The position numbers and the translations under genes are program-made. The notes beneath the pieces were generated by a model. The model did not search any database. It worked only from the letters and a program-made list of their open reading frames with translations, and was not told the origin of the DNA. This document shows, one piece after another, positions 28,178-37,327 of a DNA stretch of 64,000 nt. Position 1 is the first letter of the stretch. Each line of letters opens with the position of its first letter. Origin of the DNA: Methylobacter sp. (GTDB lineage: Bacteria > Pseudomonadota > Gammaproteobacteria > Methylococcales > Methylomonadaceae); the NCBI RefSeq assembly GCF_030680395.1, contig NZ_JAUXVR010000044.1, forward strand, positions 124,001 to 188,000, given 5' to 3'.

Positions 28178-30316
28178 ATGAACAACAAACCGATTGAAAT
28201 CCTCAAAACCGTTTTCGGTTACGATAAATTTAGAGGCCAACAGCAGGATGTCATTGAACAGCTGATAGCCGGGCAGGATGCGTTGGTGCTGATGCCGACC
28301 GGCGGCGGCAAGTCGCTGTGCTACCAGATTCCGGCATTGATCCGGCCCGGCGTCGGCATCGTGATTTCGCCGTTGATCGCGCTAATGCAGGACCAGGTCA
28401 GTGCCTTGCTGCAATTGGGCGTCAAAGCCGCTTTCCTGAACTCAACCTTATCGCTTGAAGAATCCCGGAGAATCGAGCAGCAGTTGCTGAACGGCGAGCT
28501 CGATTTGCTGTACATCGCGCCGGAACGATTGACCTCGGCGCGTACCGGCGCGCTGTTCGAGCGCATCAAGATCGCCCTGTTTGCGATTGACGAGGCGCAT
28601 TGCGTCTCCCAATGGGGCCATGATTTTCGGGTCGATTATCTCCAGCTGTCCCTGCTGCACGAGCGCTTCCCCGACATTCCCCGCATCGCTCTGACCGCAA
28701 CCGCAGACGATAAAACCCGCGAAGAAATCAAATTACGCCTGAATCTGGAGCAGGCGCAACTTTATCTTAGCGGTTTCGACCGGCCCAACATCCGTTACCG
28801 GATTGTGCAAAAACAAAATGCCCGCGATCAGCTGATTGATTTTATTCGCGCCGAACACGCCGGCGATTCCGGGATTGTGTATTGTTTATCGCGTAAAAAA
28901 GTCGATGCCACCGCCGAATGGCTCAGAACCAAAGGCGTCAACGCCCTGCCCTATCATGCCGGAATGGATGCCGGTTCACGCGCCAAACACCAACACCAGT
29001 TTTTAATGGAAGAGGGTTTGGTGATCGTGGCGACCATCGCGTTCGGCATGGGCATCGACAAGCCCAACGTCCGCTTTGTCGCGCATTTGGATTTGCCCAA
29101 AAGCGTTGAAGCCTATTATCAGGAAACCGGCCGGGGCGGGCGCGACGGCTTGCCCGCCGACGCCTGGATGGCTTACGGCTTGCAGGATGTGATCACGCTA
29201 CGGAAAATGCTGCAAGACTCCAACGCCGATGAAGCGCATAAGCGTATCGAATATCACAAACTCGACGCGATGCTGGCCTTATGCGAACAGGTCCATTGCC
29301 GTCGCCAGGCTTTGCTCGGTTATTTCGGCGACCTGCTTGAGCAACCCTGCGGTAACTGCGACACCTGTCTGGAGCCGGTCAAGACCTGGGACGGAACCCT
29401 GGCCGCACAAAAAGCGCTGTCCTGTATTCATCGCACCCAGCAACGTTACGGCGTCGGCTATTTGATCGATGTGTTGCGAGGCAAGGCCACTGAGCGGATT
29501 GTCAAAGCCGCTCATGACAAGCTTTCGACCTTCGGCATCGGCACGGATATTGAAGAGCAACAATGGCATTCGGTATTTCGTCAGCTGGTCGCGCGGGGCT
29601 TGGTTGCTGTCGATTTCGACCGCTTCGGCGCACTGCAATTGACCGAATCCTGTCGGCCTGTTTTACGGGGCGAACAGCAACTGATGCTGCGCAAGGACTT
29701 GCAACCCGAAAAAGTTAAGGGTAGCAAGAAAGCAAGCAGGGAGTTTGCTAAAACTGACGATACTTTGCTGTGGAATGCCTTGCGCGCCAAGCGCAAGATG
29801 ATTGCCGAGGCACAGGATGTGCCGCCCTATGTTATTTTTCATGACGCAACGTTGATGGCGATGCTGGAAGCCAAGCCGACCAACCGTCAGCAAATGGGCT
29901 TGCTGTCCGGTATCGGCGTGCGCAAGCTGGAACTATACGCCGATGAATTTCTGGCAGTCATCAGCAAATTTGTCGATATCAACAAAAACGGGCCAATTGG
30001 TCTGTCGGATACCATGGCCGAATCGGTAGCCTTATTCCGGTTGGGTTACAGCGTCAAGCAGATCGCCCGGCAACGAGAGCTGCAAGAGACCACCGTTTAC
30101 GGACATTTGGCCCAGTCCCTGGAACAAGGGATGCTGGTGCTGGCTGATGTGGTTGAACTGCCCGAGCAGGAAATCAGCCGGATAGAAGAAGCTATTATCA
30201 ACTTGCCCGAAGACCAACGGAACGCGCTTAAGCCGGTTTATGAGCTGTTTGAGGGGCAATACAGTTATGGGGTTTTACGCTGTGTCAGGGCGGCTTTGCA
30301 GCATCAAACGGGGTGA
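28178..30316 (+). CDS. recQ: RecQ ATP-dependent DNA helicase
   Basis: A 712-residue RecQ: Walker [19 protein letters not shown] in [16 protein letters not shown], motif [18 protein letters not shown], then the RQC zinc region ([24 protein letters not shown]), and an HRDC domain around [20 protein letters not shown] further C-terminal helix-turn-helix part ([20 protein letters not shown]) makes it longer than E. coli RecQ (609). It unwinds branched DNA in recombination and repair. It follows the SNF2 gene by 125 bp. Confidence 0.96.
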   Translation: MNNKPIEILKTVFGYDKFRGQQQDVIEQLIAGQDALVLMPTGGGKSLCYQIPALIRPGVGIVISPLIALMQDQVSALLQLGVKAAFLNSTLSLEESRRIEQQLLNGELDLLYIAPERLTSARTGALFERIKIALFAIDEAHCVSQWGHDFRVDYLQLSLLHERFPDIPRIALTATADDKTREEIKLRLNLEQAQLYLSGFDRPNIRYRIVQKQNARDQLIDFIRAEHAGDSGIVYCLSRKKVDATAEWLRTKGVNALPYHAGMDAGSRAKHQHQFLMEEGLVIVATIAFGMGIDKPNVRFVAHLDLPKSVEAYYQETGRGGRDGLPADAWMAYGLQDVITLRKMLQDSNADEAHKRIEYHKLDAMLALCEQVHCRRQALLGYFGDLLEQPCGNCDTCLEPVKTWDGTLAAQKALSCIHRTQQRYGVGYLIDVLRGKATERIVKAAHDKLSTFGIGTDIEEQQWHSVFRQLVARGLVAVDFDRFGALQLTESCRPVLRGEQQLMLRKDLQPEKVKGSKKASREFAKTDDTLLWNALRAKRKMIAEAQDVPPYVIFHDATLMAMLEAKPTNRQQMGLLSGIGVRKLELYADEFLAVISKFVDINKNGPIGLSDTMAESVALFRLGYSVKQIARQRELQETTVYGHLAQSLEQGMLVLADVVELPEQEISRIEEAIINLPEDQRNALKPVYELFEGQYSYGVLRCVRAALQHQTG

Positions 30317-30437
30317 TTATTAAAAATTCTTTATTCACCACGAGGGCACGAAGGACACGGAGTTTTGTAGCGTCCCCAAGTTCCGGCGTGGGAACGCAGT
30401 CCGTGACGCTCCAGCATCGCGTTCGGCAACCTACGCT

Positions 30438-30540
30438 GGTTCCCAATCTCCAGATTGGGAACCCCAAAGGCGAAGCTCCAGCTTCGCGAAACGGGAAGCT
30501 GGAGCTTCCGACACTGAATTCCCAAGCTTGAGCTTGGGAA
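30438..30540. repeat. Cluster of four palindromes
   Basis: Four near-perfect palindromes follow in 103 bp: 30438-30463 (GGTTCCCAATCT centre CC), 30470-30487 (GCGAAGCT), 30494-30509 (GGAAGCT) and 30519-30540 (TTCCCAAGCT). They share an AAGCT/AGCTT core. The cluster fills the recQ-glycosyltransferase gap and has a degenerate relative at 14466-14529. Confidence 0.85.
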
Positions 30541-30570
30541 CTAGCGGAGTTAGCGGAATACCCTCATCCA

Positions 30571-31260
30571 ATGAAATTTTCGATCATCATCCCAACCCTG
30601 AATGAAGAAAAAACCATAGCCTCGTGTTTGCTGCCGTTGCAGGCGTTACGCAGCAACTGCGAAATCATCATTGTTGACGCCACCAATGACCGGCCGCTTA
30701 TTGATTACCCCCATGCCCGTTTGGCCGACCAAATCATAAACTCGGCAAAAGGCCGCGCCCTGCAAATGAACATCGGCGCAAGCCATGCAAGCGGCGACAT
30801 TTTGATCTTCCTCCACGCCGACACCTACCTGCCCGAGCATGCCTTGCAACTGGTCGAACAACACCTCGGCAACAAGCAATGGGGACGTTTCGACATTCAA
30901 TTAAGTGGCAACCATGTCATGTTGAAAGTCATCGCCTGGATGATGAATTGGCGCTCCCGCCTGACCGGCATTGCCACAGGCGACCAAGTGATTTTTGTCA
31001 GGCGGGAAGCGTTTGCAGCGGTGGGACAGTATCCCGAAATCGCCCTGATGGAAGACATCGCCTTGAGCAAGGCGCTACAAAAAATCAGCCCGCCGATGTG
31101 TCTTAAAGCAAAAGTCACCAGCTCCGGCCGAAGATGGGAGCGCTATGGGCTCTACAGGACTATACTGCTGATGTGGAGTTTGCGCCTGCGTTACTTCTTT
31201 GGCGCTGACCCGCAACTATTGGCCGCACTTTATTCCAGGGGGCAGTTTTGGAAACCATAA
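30571..31260 (+). CDS. TIGR04283-family glycosyltransferase
   Basis: A 229-residue GT-A-fold glycosyltransferase family 2 protein. The N-terminus is FSIIIPTLNEEKTIASCLLP; the DxD-like site is HADTYLP in ILIFLHADTYLPEHAL; the acceptor region includes GIATGDQVIFVRREAFAAVG and MEDIALSKAL. The family name in databases links it to arsenosugar synthesis, but the link is by gene neighbourhood. It overlaps the next gene by 13 bp and is near a TIGR04282 partner at 32166. ArsM or a radical-SAM ArsS gene is not visible here. Confidence 0.85.
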   Translation: MKFSIIIPTLNEEKTIASCLLPLQALRSNCEIIIVDATNDRPLIDYPHARLADQIINSAKGRALQMNIGASHASGDILIFLHADTYLPEHALQLVEQHLGNKQWGRFDIQLSGNHVMLKVIAWMMNWRSRLTGIATGDQVIFVRREAFAAVGQYPEIALMEDIALSKALQKISPPMCLKAKVTSSGRRWERYGLYRTILLMWSLRLRYFFGADPQLLAALYSRGQFWKP

Positions 31261-32039
31261 TTCGTTTATCCGCAGCACTGGGCATTTTCTGCATCATGAT
31301 TGGCTGGGAATATGTCAGCCCCAGAAGAATCCAGCATATCAGCCGCAAACAGCGCTGGCCGGTCAATCTGGGACTCGCCGCATTCAACATCGCGATCATG
31401 CGCTTAAGCCTCGGCGGCATTGCTTATATGAGCGCCGTAGCCGCCATAGATCAAGGTTACGGACTGTTAAACTGGCTGGCCGCGCCGGAATGGCTGTCGA
31501 TTATCGTAACTTTATTATTTCTTGATTTTGCCATTTACTGCCAGCATATCGTTTCGCATAAATGGCCGCTGCTGTGGCATTTACATCAGGTGCATCATAC
31601 CGACCTGGAATTCGACGCCACCACCGCCGTGCGCTTTCATCCGCTGGAGATCATGATTTCGATGCTGTACAAGGTGCTGTGCATTGTTTTGATCGGCGCC
31701 AATCCATGGGCGGTTATCGCGTTTGAGATTATCCTGAACGGTGCAGCGACCTTTAACCATAGCAACATCAACATCCCACCGGCGATTGATAAAAAATTGC
31801 GTTGGCTGCTCATCACCCCGGACATGCACCGCATCCATCACTCGACCATTCCGACAGAAACAGACAGTAATTACGGCTTTTCGATTTCCTGCTGGGACAG
31901 GCTGTGCAAAACCTATATTGCCGAGCCCAAGCAACCTCAGACGACCATGGCTATTGGCTTAAAGCCTTTCCGCGAGCCACATGAACTAGGCTTTATGCAG
32001 TTATTGCTGCTGCCTTTTAAGGCATTGCGGAAACGGTGA
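31248..32039 (+). CDS. Sterol desaturase / fatty acid hydroxylase family protein
   Basis: A 263-residue membrane di-iron enzyme with three His clusters: HKWPLLWHLHQVHHTD, FNHSNINIP, and MHRIHHSTIPTETDSNYGF. Several membrane spans precede them. The family hydroxylates or desaturates lipids using a non-haem di-iron centre. The apparent start is TTG at 31248, 8 bp after AGGGGG, within the end of the glycosyltransferase gene, so translation is coupled. The substrate is unknown; a role with the two flanking glycosyltransferases on one lipid is inference. Confidence 0.88.
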   Translation: METIIRLSAALGIFCIMIGWEYVSPRRIQHISRKQRWPVNLGLAAFNIAIMRLSLGGIAYMSAVAAIDQGYGLLNWLAAPEWLSIIVTLLFLDFAIYCQHIVSHKWPLLWHLHQVHHTDLEFDATTAVRFHPLEIMISMLYKVLCIVLIGANPWAVIAFEIILNGAATFNHSNINIPPAIDKKLRWLLITPDMHRIHHSTIPTETDSNYGFSISCWDRLCKTYIAEPKQPQTTMAIGLKPFREPHELGFMQLLLLPFKALRKR

Positions 32040-32085
32040 TTACGGCCGTTCCCCATAGATAGAGATACCGCCCAAACCAGAAAAA

Positions 32086-32107
32086 CGTCATCCCTGCCGG
32101 GATGACG
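32086..32107. other. Hairpin between desaturase and glycosyltransferase genes
   Basis: A 9-bp stem CGTCATCCC / GGGATGACG with loop TGCC. There is no T-run on the plus strand, so it is more likely a repeat or RNA-stabilising hairpin than a terminator. Confidence 0.5.
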
Positions 32108-32165
32108 CGTTGCTTAAATACCTACGTATAAAAATGATCCTTCAACCGCCCATACCCGATCAATC

Positions 32166-32810
32166 ATGACTTACAAATACCCCAACTCAGTCCTGATGAT
32201 TTTCTGCAAGGCCCCGATTCCCGGCCAGGTCAAAACCCGGTTAATCCCGGAATTAACCGCCGAGCAGGCATCCGAACTTCATATCGAACTCAGTATAAAA
32301 ACACTGCAACGGGCGATCAACAGCCGTTTATGCCCGGTACAACTCTGGTGTTCACCGACAATCGACCATGCTTTTTTTACCGCATCGGCAGCAGCCTATC
32401 CGATAAGTCTTCGGCAACAACAAGGGGCCGATCTGGGCGAACGCATGCACCACGCTTTTTGCTCGGCGCTTGCCGACTACTCTCACGCCTTGTTAATGGG
32501 CTGCGATTGTCCGTCATTAACCGAACAGGATTTGGAACAAGCGTTAACCGCCTTAAATCAGGACAATGAAGTCGCATTAGCCCCCGCAGAGGACGGCGGC
32601 TATGTACTGATCGGACTCAGCCGACCCCACCCGGAACTCTTCGATAACATGCCTTGGGGAACGGCGCGAGTGCTCGACCAAACCCGTAACCGTATCGAAC
32701 GCTATAAGCTTCGTCATTGCGAACTGAGCGAACAATGGGATTTGGATACGCCGGAGGATTTGGAACGATATCGGGTGCTGGCTCCAAAAGCGGAAACCGC
32801 AAGCCTTTGA
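32166..32810 (+). CDS. TIGR04282-family glycosyltransferase (DUF2064)
   Basis: A 214-residue protein of the CofC/GT-A-like DUF2064 family: MIFCKAPIPGQVKTRLIP (nucleotide loop), QQGADLGERMHHAF, MGCDCPSLTEQDLEQAL (metal site), LAPAEDGGYVLIGL and LDTPEDLERYR at the end. It is usually found beside TIGR04283 proteins, as here. It is thought to be a nucleotidyl- or glycosyltransferase and is annotated with arsenosugar synthesis, but the enzymatic step is not proven. The reading frame stays open for about 60 codons after its stop without a plausible gene. Confidence 0.85.
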   Translation: MTYKYPNSVLMIFCKAPIPGQVKTRLIPELTAEQASELHIELSIKTLQRAINSRLCPVQLWCSPTIDHAFFTASAAAYPISLRQQQGADLGERMHHAFCSALADYSHALLMGCDCPSLTEQDLEQALTALNQDNEVALAPAEDGGYVLIGLSRPHPELFDNMPWGTARVLDQTRNRIERYKLRHCELSEQWDLDTPEDLERYRVLAPKAETASL

Positions 32811-33012
32811 CCGCTCAGAACTCATGTCCACGGGATCGGAATCGAAGACGATGCAGACCTCAATATCATGGACGCGAATGGCAACGTCTGCTTACGGAGG
32901 CGGTTCACGTTGCATCCATCCACAGTTTTTTCACTGCCTGAAACAGGAACTTGGTCTCTATCGGCTTTCGACCCATACAGCAAGTCGATCCCCAAGAGCG
33001 GATGCCCAGCGT
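32811..33012. other. Non-coding gap with a possible receiver-domain remnant
   Basis: No complete gene is visible. On the minus strand, just downstream of the cyclase stop, a short frame reads KPIETKFLFQAVKKLWMDAT then stop. It resembles the last helix of a response-regulator receiver (KP followed by a helix). A few codons earlier LLYGS in another frame fits the same family. A lost response regulator downstream of the cyclase is possible. Confidence 0.3.
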
Positions 33013-35250
33013 TTAAATCCAGTCATGTTTCCCGTCGTACAAATGATAGCGGCTCTTTCCGGTCTGCTTGGCGACATACATAGCCTGATCGGCTTGGCGC
33101 AATAGCGTATCGCCGTCCTCGTTAGCAGGCGTCTGAAAAGTTACGCCTATGCTGGCCGACACCGCAACCTGATGACTACCGAGGACTACCGGCAGAGCGA
33201 TAATTTCCAGAATGCGGTCGAGAATTTGGCGGCACTCCCGCTCACCGGCAAGATCATTAAACAACACAACGAATTCATCCCCGCCCAGTCGTGCCAAGGT
33301 GTCGCCCGTGCGCAACGCTTCTTGCAAGCGGCGGCTGACTTCGACCAGCAGTTGGTCGCCTGCCTCGTGCCCATACCGGTCGTTGACCTGTTTGAAGCCG
33401 TCGAGGTCCAGGTAGCAGACGAACAGCATCCTGCCGCTGCGTTGCGCCCGCGCGATGGACTGATCCATACGGTCGGCCAGCAAGCGCCGATTAGGAATGC
33501 CGGTGAGCGCATCGTAATAGGCAACTTGGCTCAGCTCGGCCTCATGCGTTTTGAGATAGCTGATGTCGGAAAACACCCCGACATAGCGTCGCACCCTGCC
33601 CTCATCGTCGCAGATGGCCGCAATCGAGAGTAGCTCCGCAAAAACCTCGCCAGACTTTTGTCGGTTCCAAATCTCGCCACGCCAAGCCCTTTTCTGCTTC
33701 AGGGTTTGCCACATCTCGGCATAAAACGCCTTGTCCTGTCGCCCCGAACTCAGCATCTTGGGGTTCTTGCCGATCACCTCTTCGCGGGCGTAGCCTGTAA
33801 TCCTGGTGAATGCCGGGTTAACGTTCAAGAAGACATTGTTCGCATCGGTGATCACGATGCCTTCCTGGCTGTTGTCGAACACACCGGCAATGATGCGCAA
33901 GTCTTCCACCGCACGCTTGCGTTCGGTGATGTCGCGAAAATACCAGACGCGTCCGTAGTACTTGCCGTCCGCTCCGGCGGCAGGAGCAGAATACCGGTCG
34001 ATTATTCTGCCATCTTTCAGCGCTATTTCTTCGCGGCTTTTATCGTCCCGGTGCTCGTATAGATAGTGGGCACGGGCGAGAAATAAATCCGGTTCGGCGA
34101 TTTGTTCAACAATTGTTTGAAGCATTGGCGCATCCAGCCGCTCATTGACCATCTGCGGGGGGATCTGCCACAGGTCGATGAATTGTTGATTATAAGAGAT
34201 GATGTGCGCGTTTTCATCAACCACCAGAATGGCATCGGGCGAAACCTCCTGCTGGGTTTGCAGGATCGTATTCTTGAGTTTGATTTCCTCCTGCGCCCGC
34301 TTATGCTCAGTGATGTCGCGCCAGACGCCAACCAGCAGACGCTTGCCGGAGAGATCCAGCATGCGGGAATTGATCTCGACATCCAGAATGTCTCCGTTCT
34401 TGCAGCGGTGCCGGTTCTCTAAAGACGTCCCACCCGATTCCCCCGCCTGCCAAATCGCCGCAACCAGCTCCTCTTCATTCAAGTCGGCCTGAGTGTCGAC
34501 CAGCCGCAGCCGGAGATATTCTTCATGGGTATAGCCCAACATGCGGCATGCGGCAGGATTGGCCTCGACAAAGTGCAATGTCTCCGGGTCTATCAGTTCG
34601 ATAGCGTTGGGCGCCTGTTCGAAAATGGCGCGAAACAACTCTTCGCGCTCCACCAGTTGTTGTTCCAGATGCTTGCGCTCGGTGATGTCCTCGGTGATAC
34701 CCATCAATTTTTCAACGCCGCCATTCTTGTCCTTGATCGGAACAAAACACGACTTATAAATCGGCCCGAGCGGTCCGCTAGCCTTAAACTCGAAGTGGCT
34801 GCTTTCCCCTGTATACGCTTGGGCAAGTAATACTCCTATGCGTTCCCGGTCGGCAGCGCCGACTGAATCCAGATATAAATAATCTTGCACCTCGCATTCT
34901 TCTTTGAGCCCCAACATGCTCAGCCCCGCCCTGTTCATGGAAACTATTCTGCCGCCTATGTCTATCTCGTGGATGCACATGGGAGAGTTTTCGACCAGCA
35001 AGCGGTTGTGGTTTTCGCTTTCACGCAAGGCACGGGTAATTTTCTCGTTTTCCCGCAATGCCGCTTCCAGTTCATCGGTGCGGCGACGTACCAGATCTTC
35101 AAGCGTAATTGCAGTCTGAAACAGATTGAAGTCGGACGTATCGATGTTCGCGCTGCTTTCGGCACGATTTATCAATGCCTGAACGACTTTGTTCAAGCGC
35201 ACGATCTCGGCATGCAATACCTGCTCGTTCATACCCGCTTGATCAGCCAT
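33013..35250 (-). CDS. PAS-rich diguanylate cyclase
   Basis: 745 residues: an N-terminal helical region, at least four PAS domains (for example LVENSPMCIHEIDIGGRIVS, IFEQAPNAIELIDPETLHFV and VFDNSQEGIVITDANNVFL), and a C-terminal GGDEF domain with intact LARLGGDEFVVLF. An RTGD product-inhibition site precedes GGDEF by five residues. It should make c-di-GMP. There is no membrane helix. Its start overlaps the FIST gene stop by 8 bp, so it is made with that sensor. The protein ends (YHLYDGKHDWI) where GGDEF-EAL relatives continue, so an EAL domain may have been lost. Confidence 0.93.
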   Translation of the reverse strand: MADQAGMNEQVLHAEIVRLNKVVQALINRAESSANIDTSDFNLFQTAITLEDLVRRRTDELEAALRENEKITRALRESENHNRLLVENSPMCIHEIDIGGRIVSMNRAGLSMLGLKEECEVQDYLYLDSVGAADRERIGVLLAQAYTGESSHFEFKASGPLGPIYKSCFVPIKDKNGGVEKLMGITEDITERKHLEQQLVEREELFRAIFEQAPNAIELIDPETLHFVEANPAACRMLGYTHEEYLRLRLVDTQADLNEEELVAAIWQAGESGGTSLENRHRCKNGDILDVEINSRMLDLSGKRLLVGVWRDITEHKRAQEEIKLKNTILQTQQEVSPDAILVVDENAHIISYNQQFIDLWQIPPQMVNERLDAPMLQTIVEQIAEPDLFLARAHYLYEHRDDKSREEIALKDGRIIDRYSAPAAGADGKYYGRVWYFRDITERKRAVEDLRIIAGVFDNSQEGIVITDANNVFLNVNPAFTRITGYAREEVIGKNPKMLSSGRQDKAFYAEMWQTLKQKRAWRGEIWNRQKSGEVFAELLSIAAICDDEGRVRRYVGVFSDISYLKTHEAELSQVAYYDALTGIPNRRLLADRMDQSIARAQRSGRMLFVCYLDLDGFKQVNDRYGHEAGDQLLVEVSRRLQEALRTGDTLARLGGDEFVVLFNDLAGERECRQILDRILEIIALPVVLGSHQVAVSASIGVTFQTPANEDGDTLLRQADQAMYVAKQTGKSRYHLYDGKHDWI

Positions 35251-36412
35251 CGCGCGTCTCGGCCTCTATCCCGGAAGCGATGCCAATAGCACAGCCGGTG
35301 AAAGTCTGATTGTTGTGTATGCCGCGGAATTGTTCGCCGTAGCTACTGAAACCGATGGTGTTGTTGCGCCGGAAAATCTCCATGACACGGTCTTTCAATC
35401 CGTTCTTGGAAACTTCCAGATTGCGCAAAATGCAGTCGCAACCCAAAACCAGTTGAATTGGGCCGATTTTTGTTCGAATTGCGTCGAAACTCTGCTCCAG
35501 GTTATTCACTAAATTCACGCCATGCGCCAGTCTGAGCACCAAGCCCGCTTCAATGGCACAATAGAAAGTCAGGCTGCCGTCTGTATTTGCCTTCTGGATA
35601 GAACGTACATAATCCGTACCGCCGATTTTTACCACCACGGAGGGAAAGGCAAAATCTTTTGCATTGAATTCGTTAACGTCAACACCGACCAATCGGGCGT
35701 ACTCTGTGGCAGCGGGTAGTCCATTGATCTCCTTGACAATGCGCTTGGCGGGATCGGCTTCCGTGACCACCAGACGCTCGTCAGTCGAAACAAAATGATG
35801 AGTCTTGAATATTTTGAAGGGCAAGTCAGTGTTGACCAGAACCAGTACCGCGCTATCGGTGTGGAAACCGCCATTGCTGTAAACATAAGTTTTGGCAAAC
35901 TTTTGGTCGTCACCCGCCGATCCGCCAAACAGCGTGATCTTGCCCAATGTATATTGCAACGCATGCGCCACTCGTTCTTCGCGCCCGGACATACCGTCAA
36001 TCAGCAGCAGTGCGAAGCTATGGTCCGGGCTTGGGTTCGGGGCTTTACTCTCAAACCGCTGTAACAGGGTTTGGGCAAAGTCATGCCCTTTGGTAATATC
36101 GAACCGGCTTAATTGATCCAGCAGTCCGCTGACAGCGACGCAACTGGTTTCAGAAAAACTAACGCCGGACAGGCTATGCTGGCAATACCCGGCCGGCCCG
36201 ATTTCTCCTGCCGTGGTGCAGCCGACTACTTGAATCCCGGCAAACAAGCGGTGCATTTCTGCAGCCAGCAGGTCAAGGTCGTATTCGCTGGAGCAGAAGA
36301 AAACCACCAGCTCCGTGCCCTGCTGCGCCACCGCAGCATGAAACTCCTGCACAGCCCGTCTTGCATCGGTAGCGCACGACTGAAACATGCGTATATTATT
36401 GTTATTATTCAT
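35243..36412 (-). CDS. FIST domain sensor, NosP-like
   Basis: 389 residues with FIST_N (ELVVFFCSSEYDLDLLAAEM, VVGCTTAGEIGPAGY, FALLLIDGMSGREERVAHAL, LFGGSAGDDQKF) and FIST_C (FPSVVVKIGGTDYVRSIQKA, VLGCDCILRNLEV, IGFSSYGEQFRGIHNNQTFT). FIST proteins sense small ligands; the NosP subset binds haem and nitric oxide and is encoded beside histidine kinases or cyclases. The overlap with a GGDEF gene fits NosP. Haem binding cannot be read from sequence alone. The start ATG at 36412 is followed by a run of Asn codons; M9 (36388) is an alternative. Confidence 0.85.
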   Translation of the reverse strand: MNNNNNIRMFQSCATDARRAVQEFHAAVAQQGTELVVFFCSSEYDLDLLAAEMHRLFAGIQVVGCTTAGEIGPAGYCQHSLSGVSFSETSCVAVSGLLDQLSRFDITKGHDFAQTLLQRFESKAPNPSPDHSFALLLIDGMSGREERVAHALQYTLGKITLFGGSAGDDQKFAKTYVYSNGGFHTDSAVLVLVNTDLPFKIFKTHHFVSTDERLVVTEADPAKRIVKEINGLPAATEYARLVGVDVNEFNAKDFAFPSVVVKIGGTDYVRSIQKANTDGSLTFYCAIEAGLVLRLAHGVNLVNNLEQSFDAIRTKIGPIQLVLGCDCILRNLEVSKNGLKDRVMEIFRRNNTIGFSSYGEQFRGIHNNQTFTGCAIGIASGIEAETRDG

Positions 36413-36789
36413 ATTGACTTATAAAACATCTAAATCGTTTGAACTGCAATCGATTTACCACCCGATACTGAAAGAGTATTGTCATCATACGCGGTAACTG
36501 CTCAGCCTAAAATAATAGTTTGCTGATTTTTGAAGTCAATATTTACTATTACCCTATGAACATTCAAATTTCTTGCCGCGACGAAATATAAGTAACCGGG
36601 CTTTGGCTAAAACATTGACATGGGTTAAGGGACACGGAGGGATTGTCGTCGGAGAGGCAATCAGGCAATGACGCCGGCTATGAGATTGACGACGGAATTA
36701 AAGCTGAGCGATGGCGAGTTGCATCGCTCCTATATAAGCGTGTGTGAGGATAATGACATTTCGAAGTAATTTACGACATCCATGATCCG
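36413..36789. other. Intergenic stretch with hairpin and possible short frame
   Basis: About 380 bp between the FIST gene and a small membrane protein. It contains the hairpin GAGCGATG / CATCGCTC at 36706-36729 (8-bp stem, 8-nt loop). A 29-codon frame at 36680-36769 (MRLTTELKLSDGELHRSYIS start) lacks a clear ribosome site and may be a gene remnant. I see no complete gene. Confidence 0.5.
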
Positions 36790-37221
36790 TCAATCAATAT
36801 CCCGGCACTGATACCCGTTTAAAATCATAATCCCGCCATAAACCAGATTAGACAATCCCAAATACAGAAAAACTCGGCCATAATCTTCATCTATGGGGAT
36901 CTGGTTAACCATCCCGTAAAATTCAATTGACCCCATAAGCAGCAACCAGAACAGACCTACCGGCACTAATGGACGGTAGTTTTGGGTGTAACTGCAAAAA
37001 CAGTACGCGGCAAATTGGCTTAACGTTAAATAAATCAGCATCAAGCGCAGGTTACCGGCCAACGGCCCATAAAGCTCGCTGTTATTGTCAAAAATAACGG
37101 TACTGCCGGCCGCGGAAATAAGGCTGACAATCAGCAGAAAAATAATAGAGGCATTAAAATTGACTGCCGACAACATGCTTAGCAATTGCAGCGCTTTATG
37201 ATTTAAGAATTTGGCGATCAT
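36790..37221 (-). CDS. Unknown four-helix membrane protein
   Basis: About 143 residues with four membrane helices (around IIFLLIVSLISAAGSTVIF, LRLMLIYLTLSQFAAYCF, LVPVGLFWLLLMGSIEFYG and VFLYLGLSNLVYGGIMIL). I do not recognise a family. A GGAG ribosome site lies 6 bp before the ATG at 37221; the earlier in-frame ATG at 37233 is less likely. It lies downstream of ftsH on the same strand but past a terminator. Confidence 0.7.
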   Translation of the reverse strand: MIAKFLNHKALQLLSMLSAVNFNASIIFLLIVSLISAAGSTVIFDNNSELYGPLAGNLRLMLIYLTLSQFAAYCFCSYTQNYRPLVPVGLFWLLLMGSIEFYGMVNQIPIDEDYGRVFLYLGLSNLVYGGIMILNGYQCRDID

Positions 37222-37241
37222 AATTATCTCCATAGAAAAAG

Positions 37242-37274
37242 ATGCCCTTCATAAAGACAAGGTTTGAAGGGCAT
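37242..37274 (-). terminator. Intrinsic terminator of ftsH
   Basis: Stem ATGCCCTTC / GAAGGGCAT with a 15-nt loop; on the minus strand it is followed by CTTTTTCTATG. It ends the sigma-hflK-hflC-ftsH transcript about 55 bp after the ftsH stop. Confidence 0.85.
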
Positions 37275-37327
37275 ATAGAGGAGGACAGGTTAGTCGGGGC
37301 GTCAACCGCCGACTCAATAGGTTTAAT

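Noticed and set aside
30438-30540. CRISPR array
   Set aside because: The palindromes differ in length and sequence and have no constant repeat with unique spacers.
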